Assembly (NCBI GenBank): GCA_034440635.1
Contig: JAOTON010001354.1
Span: 186,001-250,000, forward strand
From: Lepas anatifera
Taxonomy: Eukaryota > Arthropoda > Thecostraca > Lepadidae
Direction of reading: 5' to 3'
DNA: 64,000 nucleotides
A model generated the notes under the pieces. It did no database searches. It was not told the DNA's origin and was given only the letters and a program-made list of their open reading frames with translations. Below, piece after piece: positions 47,476 through 58,676 of the stretch; position 1 is the stretch's first letter, and every line of letters starts with the position of its first letter. The position numbers and the translations under genes are program-made.

Positions 47476-48314
47476 CACGCGCATTGACGGGGGCGGGTAC
47501 CCGCCCCCTCGGGTTTTTCGGAGATAGTAGAAAAACGGCGGCACGTAGCGCCGCCGTACTTGGTATACCTTTTCCTCATCATTTTTACAACTTCTGTGAA
47601 AATTTTAAGGTTAGGTCATCTCAGGTCAGGTCACCAGTACAGGTCAAGTGACCCGACCTCAAAAAAGTTTAAGATAGCATAAGTCGGAGCAGGGTGAACT
47701 TATCCGATTGAAACTCATATCACATAATGGCCCTACCGAGTTCTCTAAAACATGTTCCGGTATTTTTGATATCGATGACCTAAGGTCAGGTACGACGCAT
47801 GACCTCTCCATTGGAAATACATGGGAAAAATGGTTTTTACGGAATAACTCAGTAACGGATGATGAGAGAGCATTTATTTTAGCTGCATTAGACTCGCCTG
47901 GGCTTTGCAGTTCTGATGATATGCATTTTATATAATTTGACCCTGACCTGACCTCAGGTCAGGTCAAATCCTTGATTTGACCTAGCAAGGTCAAATTATA
48001 TATCATTCGATTCGGCTTGCTAAGAGAATTCATATAGTTTAAGTCGTTTTGCTCTATCTTTACTTGTTCAGATGTAATTCCCGAAAAACTGAATTTTACA
48101 TGTTATCCCTATGACGGGCATGTTTGACCTCTCGTGACCTTAAATGTGACCTGACAAAAAATGGTTCCAATGTTTTCGATGGAGAAGTGGATGGGCAGCC
48201 CAACGCCGTTTACCGTTTTTCGCTACCTACCGTGGTTCTCGAGATCTTAGGGGGGCGCGTACCCGCCCCCGTCAATGCCAAGGTGGCTCAGACCCCCGTC
48301 AATGCGCGTGTTAA
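47472..48314 (+). mobile_element. TTAA family A element abutting family C
   Basis: 843 bp in plus orientation, using the terminal TTAA of the preceding family C copy as its left target site. The left body has the perfect inner hairpin region weakened (GGCGGCACGTAGCGCCGCC). Confidence 0.94.
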
Positions 48315-48436
48315 CAGCTGTCCGTGGAACATTTCTACTCAACAGAAGTATCTACAATTGATCCTATACCAATCCTTCCAATCAAGCACCTATCCTTGAT
48401 TTCCATTTGATCCATGTCATCGTTTTGCTAACTTGC

Positions 48437-49671
48437 TTAACCCTATTTCCGGCAGGGGGGCTAATATTGCCCCCCTTCAGGTTTTTCAAAAATATCTCTG
48501 AAACGGCTTGCGATAGAACTTTGAAACTTCCTGACTTTTCCTAAAACTAGTACAGGCAGGTTTTCTGAAATTTTCAATATTATATATTTACCAGGGGCGG
48601 AGCTATGGCTGGGTTTTTGGGGAGGTTCTATCCACAAACCAAGTATTATCGTATGCGATGGGTTTTTTGTAAAAGGAAGCCGTCTCTGCTGATCCTGATA
48701 CCAGTTATATGGTTTAATTATATCATTTTTTATGTGAGATGATAGTGCATTCACAATTGTCACTATTTGTATTCATCAGGGGCGGTTACAGCAGTTCAAA
48801 ATGGGGGGAATGTTATCAAGAAGGACTAAACGTTAATAAGTGAGAAGACTGCTTACAGCCGTGCCAGGGCGAATACAATTGGGTATATGAAAATTCAAAA
48901 TAGTTATAACCCAATTCTAGATTACCAGAGGCGTGTCCAGTCACTACACATTTTCAAAATGTATATTCCCAGCCAGTATCACCGCCGCGACTCAATATCG
49001 TTGTATCTTGAAAATGTGTTTCCAATCACCCCCCACGACGAGTCCTTGATCCGCCTGTCACCCCCTTTCCCAGAGCTGCCATGGGAGGGTAAAAATTATC
49101 AGAAATTAATTTCAACTAGTCGAGAGACTAATATACTCATGCATACCATTCGCATATTGTTGGTATGTATTTTACCCCACTGTTTTACCTTACTGCATCC
49201 GCCCCTGATGAGTTTTTCACTTTTTTTCTCATTTATTTATGTGTCAAAGATGCCAAGCAGTATATGACGGCTTCTAATCCGCGTAACAAAAACTTTTTAG
49301 GTTGTATATATTTCCCCTCATAGTCCTGGTCCTGGAACTGCCATTGAATTTCGAATTTTTGCGTAACTCGAGTATATGAAAATTTTGGGTCAATTATTTG
49401 TAAATCTGAACTAGTTTTGTGAAAATCGTACAACAGAGACAAGGGTTATGGAAAATCTAAAAATACACAAAAATTGTATATTTTGCACGACCTTCTCCTA
49501 AAAATAAAAATTTTGAAATTTTCTTTTTCAAAATAAAGTTTAGCAGCAGAGGAATCTATGGCACTTTGAATTTTCAAAATCGGCCGGTTAGATTACGAGA
49601 TCTTAGGGGGCCGATATTGCCCCCCTTGCCGGAAATAGGGGTAGCCGGGAGCCTGACGGAAATAGGGTTAA
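48437..49671 (+). mobile_element. TTAA family C element, complete
   Basis: 1235 bp, same orientation as and nearly identical to 46239-47475, separated from the A copy before it by ~122 bp of unrelated sequence. The right TTAA is again shared with a family A element. Confidence 0.93.
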
Positions 49672-50514
49672 CACGCGCATTGACGGGGGTCTGAGCCACC
49701 TTCGCATTGACGGGGGGCCGGTATCCGTCCCCTAAGATCTCGAGGACCACGGTAGGTAGCAAAAAACAGTAAACGGCGTTGGGCTGCCCATCCACTTCTC
49801 CGTCGAAAACATTTGTACCATTTTTTTGTCAGGTTACATCTAAGGTCACGAGAGGTCAAAACATGCCGTCATAGGGATAACATGTAAATTCAGTTTTTCG
49901 GCCATTACATCTGAACAAATAAAAATAGAGCAAAACGACTTCAACTATATGAATCCTCTCAGCAAGCCCAATCGAATGATATATAATTTAACCTTGCTAG
50001 GTCAAATCAAGGATTTGACCTGACCTGAGGTCAAGTCAGGGTCAAATTATATCAAATGCATATCATTAGAACTGCACAGCCCCAGTGAGTCTAATGCAGC
50101 TAAAATAAATGCTCTCTCACCATCCGATACTGAGTTATTTTGTAAAAACCATTTTTCCCATGTATTTCCAATGGAGAGGTCATGCCTCGTACCTGACCTT
50201 AGGTCATCGATATCAAAAATACCGGGACAAATTTTAGGGAACTCGGTAGGGCCATTATGTGATATGAGTTTCAATCGGGTAAGTTCACCCTGCTCCGACT
50301 TATGCTATCTTAAACTTTTTTTTGAGGTCGGGTCACTTGACCTGTACTGGTGACCTGACCTGAGATAACCTAGCCTTAAAATTTTCACAAAAGTTGTAAA
50401 ATGATGAGGGAAAAGGTATGCCAAGTACGGCGGCGCTACGCACCGCCGTTTTTCTTCTATCTCCGAAAAACCCGAGGGGGGCGGGTACCCGCTCCCCGTC
50501 AATGCGCGTGTTAA
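49668..50514 (-). mobile_element. TTAA family A element abutting family C
   Basis: 847 bp in minus orientation, the reverse of the copy at 47472, although it occupies the same terminal TTAA of a family C element. One palindrome is damaged (GGGGGGCCGGTATCCGTCC). Confidence 0.94.
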
Positions 50515-50907
50515 GCTTACATGTTTTTCCCTGTGATCGGAGGAGAAGGGCATGTCATCAGCTTGCCATACGCATTTTCTAGGTGAAACAACGCGGTGAA
50601 ACAATTCGTTCATCGCTACTTTTTAGCTCGGACATATAATTAATACTGTGGTAATGCATCAGCAACAGCATCAGGACGAAATTCCTGAAGTTCAACTGCC
50701 AGTTCTGAAGGTATTCAGCGTACCTGGAAACTTACTCCAAACTAAATGAAGGCCCTCGGCGATTCAAGCCAGGAGAACAGTGGACGGCAGGTGAAATTAG
50801 AGATAATTGTTCAGAAAATGGTCGAGTCGGGTGGAGATGTGCTCATCTTAAACGCAAATTACACGCTTCCTGACGACCAGCAGCATCTGTAGATAAAATA
50901 AGGACCA

Positions 50908-51030
50908 CAGAAGCGTGGGAACTGTGCTCTGCATAGTCTGGCGGATGTTCTTGCGAGTACGGCAGGACTTGTCTGCACGCTCATCTCCAGGGGATAGCTG
51001 CCACTCTGAGGGATTTTTGAGGGCTGCATA
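50908..51030 (+). promoter_or_regulatory. GC-rich non-coding block R2, copy c, diverged
   Basis: Recognisable by AGCGTGGGAACTG, GGCGGATGTTC and GTCTGCACGC in the order of copies a and b, but with many changes. CGTGGGAA is retained at 50914-50921. No HES gene is visible near it in this window. Confidence 0.45.
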
Positions 51031-51303
51031 ATAGCTCGGTTCTCTATTTATAGCCATAAGTGGCCTACGTGCCGGCAATCCTCATACTCTGCATGCTCTA
51101 ACAGCCTTGGTCTGCTTCCACTAAAATTCTGTTTGGCCTCAACATCCTGTGGCAGAAGAATTTCTTTAAACTGTGTTACTATCGCTTCATCCATAATCAG
51201 AGTCATAGGCCACTCAGCACGAACTCGGAAAATTCCTGCAAGTTTAGGTGACATTCAGATTTGTCATGAGAAACCACACACAAAAAATGTGAAGGAACGA
51301 GTT

Positions 51304-52339
51304 TTAACCCTCGCCCCACCGGGGGGCCATCGATGGCCCCCCTAAGGTTTTTCCGGGATAGCAGAAAAACGCCGAGGCGCAGCACCGCGGTTGAGGGCTC
51401 TACCTCTCACTGCATCATTTTCCCATCATCCCTGAAATTTTTTACCCCGGGTCACCCAAGGTCAGGTCACCAGACGAGGTCAACCAAGGTCACCTCACTT
51501 CACCTTTAGAGCTCTGTAAGAGCTACATTTCAAAGTCGATCAATTTGAAACTTCCTACACTTCATGACCCCTCCAGGGTCTACAAGGTGTATATCCGGGA
51601 TTTTTCGATTTAGTGCCCTGAGGTCAGGTCACGAGGCGACCTCTCCCATTGGAAAAGCATGGGGAAAAGCTATTTCATGATATAAAAGCCACAAAAATGA
51701 TTGCAAATACTCAGACTGTTCAGAACAATGTTTTTGGACACCCTTTCACGGATACCAGGGGTCATATTTGCCCTTTGACTTTTCCAAGGTCATGCAAGGT
51801 CACCAGAGGTCAAAAACAGTATTTTGACAACAACTTTTGACCTAATTGCACTAGAGCGGTGAAACAAACACCATCGTGTTTGTCTTGTCACTGGCTTTCA
51901 TTTGATATACGGCAAGGTCACTTTTTGACCTTTCGTGACCTCAGGTCATGTTAGGTCACGAGGTGACCTCTGGCGGTCAAACCACTGGCGGGAGGTCTTT
52001 ACGTTCCACATAGCGGAAAAAGTACTGGCAATTTGCTATCAAATGTACTTTACCAGGCCTCAATAGCTCTAATGACATAAGAGTTATGCCCAGTTTGCTT
52101 AATCATTGCATATTTGAGTGAAAATAGCCGATCTTGACCTAATTTGGCCTCTGGAGGTCAAACCATTGACCTGAGCACTAAAACATGCGAAGTAATTTCT
52201 TACTGAATTCACGCGAGCTTTCTATTGCACTTTGCAGATTTGCGCTAACGCCCATATTTTCGGAGTTAGAGGGGGGGCCATCGATGGCCCCCCCGGTGGG
52301 GCGAAGGTGGCGCCGGACCCCCGGTGGGGCGCGGGTTAA
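51304..52339 (+). mobile_element. TTAA family B element, complete
   Basis: 1036 bp, very close to the copy at 29672-30703. Right end: palindrome, GGTGGGGCGAAGGTGGCGCC, then a second terminal repeat and GCGGGTTAA. It lies free in unrelated sequence. Confidence 0.95.
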
Positions 52340-52369
52340 ATAATCCTCCTCTAACCAGAGCGTTGATGT

Positions 52370-52695
52370 CAGGAGACTGCATTTGCGGCCAGGTGTGTAG
52401 CACCAAACTCCGTTGACTAGACGAGACTGCAAGAGCAGAGGAACACAAGACAATAGCACCAAGGGCTAGGAGACTGCATTGACGGCTAGGAAGGTAGCGC
52501 AGAGTTCACAGCCTCGGGAGACTGCAATAGCTGTACGGCGACACAAGACAACATCACCGGATACTGGGAGACTGCAGTGATGATCAAGTGAGTAGCACTG
52601 AGCTCCAGCAGGCACTGGCACCCTGGGAGACTGCACGGTGCCACGACAACACAAGGCAGCAACACCACGAGCAGGAAACTGCATCGGCGAGAGGA
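52370..52695. repeat. ~50-bp degenerate satellite, seven units
   Basis: GGAGACTGCA-type landmarks recur at about 52372, 52422, 52470, 52518, 52568, 52626 and 52676, spaced 48-58 bp. Between them the units share GTAGCAC(C/T) and CACAAGACAA phrases. A lone similar unit is near 40172 (GTTGGAGACTGCATCGGAG). Confidence 0.75.
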
Positions 52696-54363
52696 TTTTT
52701 CATCTGCTGGAGAAAAGTCGATATATCTATCAGATCGAATGATACGGCCGCTTTTAGGCAGTCTATCCGAAATCTGGTCTAACTAAAACATGGTATAAAA
52801 ATAAGTACGGCCTGAAATATGCCGTCTGTGTGGTAATGAAAGCTGGTCCAGGAGCACGTCAGTCCAGGCAGAGCAGGAAATCGGCCTTACAGGGAATCCT
52901 AGAACCTCCCAGAATTGGTCATTTTTTATAGAATGATTAAGTGTTAATGCACTTTGTTCTGCTCATTCCAGTCTATGCTCGTATCGCGGCTTCAGATGCA
53001 CCAGTAGCAGACTTAGTATTGTGTCCCCTGTAATGACCAGTTGCATAGCCAGTTGCAATGATTCCCTCAGGTTTGGGTTCTAGAACGGATGAACATTTTG
53101 ATTTAGTAAATTGAAAAACAAAATTTTGTTGTAGCAAAGTTTCCGATTTGTATATAAAGCAAGACCAGTATATTATTGCTATTTACAACCTTGTTATACA
53201 TACGCAGGTCGGTACAACGCCATCAGGTACGTGAGAGGAAACATCCATGTTCAAAGGTAGTGAAATCAGACTCCGTAAATCCGAAATTCCGCCAATCGGT
53301 GTTCAAATCGGTGAACTATCCACTAGCCATTCATGGGCAGAGAGAGCGACAACGGAGTGTTTTTTCCGTCGCCCACCTCGCGAACTGGTGCAGGATCCCC
53401 CTACCAGACGGGCTGCTAATTGTGGCGACGCGCCAGTCGCCTGTCATTACCGCGACGGGGCCGCAGCCCAGGTGTCGCGCGGCACACGTGACCATTACAA
53501 ACCGAAAATGACCACGTCCCCTGTTCCCGCTGTGATCATGCCTTTATGGGACCTAGTAATTGCGTACGCCAGGGTGCACATTTCAGGGAAGGAGCACGTT
53601 TCACCCAGCTTCAGACAGCGCCCAAATCTGCCAAATGCTGTGATTACAGGAAATAGCAGCAAGAGGCCACCACTATTATCCTATTTTCGGCAGAGGAAAG
53701 AAATGGCGGCACGCCCTCTCATTGCTGCCGACGCCGAGCAATTCCATTTGCGTAAAAACATCCGCACAAATGGTGAACCCAAAATGTTTTGTTTTCGTCC
53801 TGTGTTGAACGTGACCTACACAGTTTTGTGATACCACCGACCTATGTTGTCATTCCGTGGTTTTGATTTTTACCATCTGACATGCGCTTCAATTTTGGAG
53901 ATTTTTGTATTTTTGCGAGTCAATTTTATTTCTTCCGCCAAAGTCAATAGGTAAACAGCAGAAAACTGTGTGTACCGTATGAGTCTATGGTACTAATCTT
54001 CAAGTCCCAAGATATATATTTTGCTACTAAGTGTGCATTCTCCTATCAGCGAGGGAAATTGTTTTCAGAAATGTGTATTCACCTCATCACTTTTTGGGAA
54101 GTGGTGACAAAAGGCAGCCTGATGCTGCTAAAAAATACAGTCAGCATCTCGTCAATTGCATTCACATCTCACAACTTCTATAACGCCCAGGAGCTGTCAC
54201 CCAGTCTGGTTTGAATGCCTTCGACGTGGTTGGCAGCGTGCCGAGTTTCTCGGCCTTGCGCAGCTTTTTTCATTGCATCAGAACTTAGAGCTAGCTCTCA
54301 CCCATCTCCAATGCTTATTTCCCCTGACGGCTAACAGACGCCCCTCACAGGGTGTCTGTATAC
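52696..54363 (+). other. unexplained region with one open frame
   Basis: A 194-codon frame at 53247-53831 spans a GC-rich patch (53335-53490) that includes an E-box CACGTG. The translation is arginine- and proline-rich with no recognisable domain and no splice or promoter context that I can support. More likely a GC-rich non-coding block like R1-R6 than a gene. Confidence 0.3.
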
Positions 54364-54650
54364 TTAACACGCAAGGGGGCGGGGGCTCGGAGGCCCACGC
54401 ACCTTCTTTTCCGAGGTGGCCGGAGAATTGTTCGGAGCCGAGAAACGAACCTCACTAAATTTAACAAAGTTTAATAGCATGTTGATTGGTGAAAGAATTT
54501 TGAAAATCGGTCGACACGTTTTTAACTTATAGTCTTTCAAAGTTGGACCTGCATTTTGAGAACGCCGTAATCGCGCGGTCGGACCAGTTCACTTGCTTTG
54601 GAGACCGAGTGGTGATATCATAGCGCCCTATACATATGTCAAGAAAGTTA
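54364..54650 (+). mobile_element. TTAA family D fragment
   Basis: TTAACACGCAAGGGGGCGGG with a palindrome-like GGGGGCTCGGAGGCCC, then sequence matching the reverse complement of the family D right end (44000-44190). The far part is replaced by a family C variant. Confidence 0.65.
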
Positions 54651-54654
54651 GTGA

Positions 54655-55488
54655 ATCTCCCTAATTACGGTACCTGAGCACGACTATTATATCCTAATAT
54701 CATATAATACACGGATAGGATCAATGCATCCTTATTTCTACCCTCCCGTCCATTCTGTATGCAGCTTATTCACTTTGGAAGAGTTCGAATGGGTAAAATT
54801 GCAGACCCCCATTTTGAGCTCCTGAAACCGCTTATGGCTAAAAATATATCGAAATACACATCAACCGTCATTCCAAATCTCATTTGGTGTTAGAACTAAA
54901 TGCATAGTTACAATGCTTTGCCCCATGCAATGCACACACAACACTAAAATGAGCTTGGATGGGAGTGAACCCCCTAATTACGGCACCTGAGCACGCCTAT
55001 GACATTTTATTATCATATAATACACATATGAAATCAATGGATGGTTATGTTTACCCCTCCCGAAGATTCTGTACGCAATCTATTTACTTTGGAAGAGTTC
55101 GGATAGATAACATTGTAAACCACTCATTTTGAGCTTCTGGAGCCGCCTATGGCCAAAATGATATCCAAATATACATCAGCTGTCATTCTAAATCTCAGTA
55201 ATAACATTCAAGCATTATAACTGCCGCCAAACCGCAACAAACAGCTTGATTTTAGGACAAACGCAACACAGGCGACAATGCTCGGTTTCTGGATAAAACC
55301 CCCAATTTGGCGAGCCATAGCTCCGCCTCTGGCACATGTATGTTTTTGGAAAATTGTAAGGGAACACAAGCTATTTAGTTGTAGGAAACTTCACCAAATT
55401 TCAAGAGCGTATCTCAAACCGTTGCGGAGGTACTATGAAAAAACCTGATGGGTGGGCAGAATCTGCCCCCTGTTGCAAATAGGGTTAA
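54655..55488 (-). mobile_element. family C variant, truncated, with internal duplication
   Basis: The right end is GGGCAGAATCTGCCCCC then TGTTGCAAATAGGGTTAA, i.e. family C plan with a different palindrome core (AGAATCT) and terminal repeat. GCCATAGCTCCGCC and CAAACCGTTGCGGAGGTA align with family C. Inside, ~250 bp (54656-54905) are repeated imperfectly at 54960-55210 (CCCTAATTACGG(T/C)ACCTGAGCACG in both). Confidence 0.7.
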
Positions 55489-56226
55489 ATGTAGAAAGTT
55501 TCAAATCGATCGGCTAAGAAATGTAGCTTTCATAGAGCTCAAAAGTTGAAATGAGGTGACGTTGTTTGACCTTGCCTGGTGACCTGACCTTGCGTGACCT
55601 GGGGTAAACAAATTCAGGGATGGTGGGAAAATGATGGGGTGAGAGATAAAGCCCTCAATCGCAGTGTTGCGTCTAGTCGTTTTTTTGTTATCCCAAAAAA
55701 ACCTTAGGGGGCATCGATGGCCCACGGTAGGGCGAGGGTTAAGCTAGAGCGCTGAATCAAACATCATCGTGTATGTCTCGGCACTGACTTTCATTTGATA
55801 TACGTCAAGGTCAGTTCCTGATCTTTTGTGACCTCAGGTCATATTAGGTCACGAGGTGACCTCTGGAGGCCAAACCACTGGCGGGAGGTCATTACATTGC
55901 ACATGGCGGGAAAAGCTCTGTCATTTCCCTATCAAATGTACCTTACCAGATCTCAATAGCTGTAATGACATAAAAGTTGTGCCCAGTTTTCTTAAGCACT
56001 GCATATTTTAGAGAAAATAGCCTATTGTGACCTAACGTGACCTCTGGAGGCCAAAACATTGATCTGTGCACTTAAACATGCAAGTGATTTCCTACTGAAT
56101 TTACGCTAGCTTTCTAATGTACTTTACAGATTTGCGCTAACCCCCTATTTTTGGAGTTAGAGATGGGGCATCGATGGCCCCGGTGAGGCAAAGATGGTGC
56201 CGGACCCACGTTGGGGCGCAAGTTAA
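55485..56226. mobile_element. TTAA family B fragments in opposite orientations
   Basis: 55489-55741 is a minus-orientation left-end piece of family B (mutated palindrome GGGGCATCGATGGCCC, terminal GGGCGAGGGTTAA). It abuts at TTAA 55738-55741 a plus-orientation right half (55742-56226) that begins at an internal TTAA of family B. This is a nested or rearranged pair whose outer parts are lost. Confidence 0.75.
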
Positions 56227-56297
56227 GGGAAATCACCATCATCCCGATACACCTCTTTGTCTAAACCTCTCAGTTTCCGATATATCATGGCGGCACT

Positions 56298-56536
56298 TTA
56301 TCCCGCGCCCCACCAAGGGTCCGGTGCTACCTTCGCTCCACCGGGGGCCATCGATGGCCCCCCATCTAACTCTGAAAATATGGGGGTTAGCGAAAATCTG
56401 CAAAATGCATTAGAAAGCTTGCGTGAATACAGTAAGAAATTACTGGGCATGTTTAAGCGCTCAGGTCAATGGTTTGACCTCTAAAGGTCAATTTAGGTCA
56501 CGATAGGCTATTTTCACTAAAATATGCAATGCTTAA
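56298..56536 (-). mobile_element. TTAA family B fragment
   Basis: Two-copy terminal end of family B (TCCCGCGCCCCACC, GGGGGCCATCGATGGCCCC), with its TTAA changed to TTAT. It stops at an internal TTAA (56533-56536), after which CACGTGCCCCGCCCCC resembles yet another TTAA-element end. Confidence 0.7.
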
Positions 56537-57806
56537 CACGTGCCCCGCCCCCACAACGAATATACAACCATCAGTAACTGTAATACAGAACAAGAAACCC
56601 AAATGGGCCCGATAGCTTATCTAGGGAAGTTCCAGTTTCGTAGTACGCCGCCTGCAATCCCCTGGAGATGGAGTGCTTCGTGAAAAAGGCCAAAGCACCT
56701 ACTACCTAAGCGTTTCCAAATGAGCCCCGAGAACTGGACCCAATCAAACTCCCTCTCATATCAATTCCAACACAATGCATGAATCGGACACGCACCCCGC
56801 ACCAAACGCCGAGCAACAGTCGTCCTTGACCCTTCGAAAAGCGTGACGAGGCCGGCCGTCTTCTACTACGAAGTGAAAAACACGGAACTATTCAATCAAA
56901 GGAAATAGCGGAAAATAGCGTAGGGAAGAGTGGGGAAAACTGGGACATTAAACAAGCGGCAAGTTAAAACAATTATATAAATTTAGTTAGGTGTTTCTGG
57001 TGGATTGTATAAGCATCACATAGTAGATGAAACATTTGGTTATGGTTGTATGTGTCTTTTTTAGGGCGTAAACAGAGTAGAATTGTGCAAAATTAAGTTT
57101 TTGTGGAAGTCTATGGTTGGTGAGAACTGGGACAGCTGCAGGAGGACTGGGACAATGGGTGTTCAGAAGTGGGACACATTGGGGAGAGATGGGACAACTG
57201 AAGAAACATGTCTAAATCTTATAAAGCGTAGCATCTATACGATACATTTTGAAAATAAGCTGTCGAGGCTATGATTGATTGTCTGCGCGATATATTTGGA
57301 AAACATATTCTTTATTATACACACATTTGAAAAACCTTTTTGTTGTTGCGGTGATGTATCACACGGGACGTTGTTATATGGATCTGTTAATTATCCAGGT
57401 TTGCATGTAGGATAGGGTAGGTACATAGTATATACGTGTTGGCTAGGGGCAGATCCAGGAATTTCCCAAGGGAAGGCAAACCCGTACAGGGGACCCGGCC
57501 TCCTCGAAAGAAGCCCGAATAGCTGTGGGGCCCGATTGTGCAAATTATAATTTTTTTAATAAGAAACGTACACATGAAAATGTATCGGCGAGCAAGAAAA
57601 ATGTCAACCTCCGTTTTGGGGGTAAACAATTAGAAGAACTGTAGTTGCCCCCCAAATTATGAACTGTCTCTAAAATCGCTCAGGTGCACTCATCATTGGA
57701 CTGGATCTCCACAAATCCAGGGACTGGGCAAATTTCGACTAGGATCACTGATCAGGGCCATCTTAGCTCCCATAAAATATTCTATGGCCTGCGTGAATTA
57801 AAGAGT

Positions 57807-58656
57807 TTAACACGCGCATTGACGGGGGGCGGGTACCCGCCCCCCCTCGGGTTTTTCGGAGATAGCAGAAAAACGGCGGCGCGTAGCGCCGCCGTACTTG
57901 GTATACCTTTTCCCTCATCATTTTTACAACTTCTGTGAAAATTTTACGGTTAGGTCATCTCAGCTCAGGTCACCATAACAGGTCAAGTGACCCGACCTCA
58001 AAAAAAGTTTAAGATAGCATAAGTCGGAGCAGGGTGAACTTATCCGATTGAAACTCATATCACATAATGGCCCCACCGAGTTCTCTAAGATATGTTCCGG
58101 TATTTTTGATATCGATGACCTAAGGTCAGGTACGAGGCATGACCTCTCCATTGGAAATACATGGGAAAAATGGTTTTTACGGAATAACTCAGTAACGGAT
58201 GGTGATAGAGCATTTATTTTAGCTGCATTAGACTCGCCTGGGCTTTGCGGTTCTAATGATATGCATTTTACATAATTTGACCCTGACCTGACCTCAGGTC
58301 AGGTCAAATCCTTGATTTGACCTAGCAAGGTCAAATCATATATCATTCGATTCGGCTTGATAAGAGGATTCATATAGTTTAAGTCGTTTTGCTCTATCTT
58401 TACTTGTTCAGATTTAATGGCCGAAAAACTGAATTTACATGTTATCCCTATGACGGGCATGTTTTGACCTCTCGTGACCTTAAATGTGACCTGACAAAAA
58501 AATGGTTCCAATGTTTTCGATGGAGAAGCGGATGGGCAGCCCAACGCCGTTTACCGTTTTTCGCTACCTACCGTGGTTCTCGAGATCTTAGGGGGGCGGG
58601 TACCCGCCCCCCGTCAATGCGAAGGTGGCTCAGACCCCCGTCAATGCGCGTGTTAA
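57807..58656 (+). mobile_element. TTAA family A element, complete, reference copy
   Basis: 850 bp. Order in plus orientation: TTAA, CACGCGCATTGACGGG, palindrome with GCGGGTACCCGC, TCGGGTTTTTCGGAGAT, a perfect inner hairpin (ACGGCGGCGC, GTA, GCGCCGCCGT at about 57873-57895), an AGGTCA-rich body, CCGTGGTTCTCGAGATCTTA, palindrome, GTCAATGCGAAGGTGGCTCA, second terminal repeat, TTAA. No protein is encoded; open frames are shadows shared by all copies. Confidence 0.96.
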
Positions 58657-58676
58657 GATACTATACCAACTACTCC

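Noticed and set aside
47708..47935. A ~75-codon frame beginning MKLISHNGP that recurs in many places
   Set aside because: It is a shadow of the family A element body, found at the same position in each copy and broken in several; spacing to TTAA ends shows it is part of a non-coding MITE.
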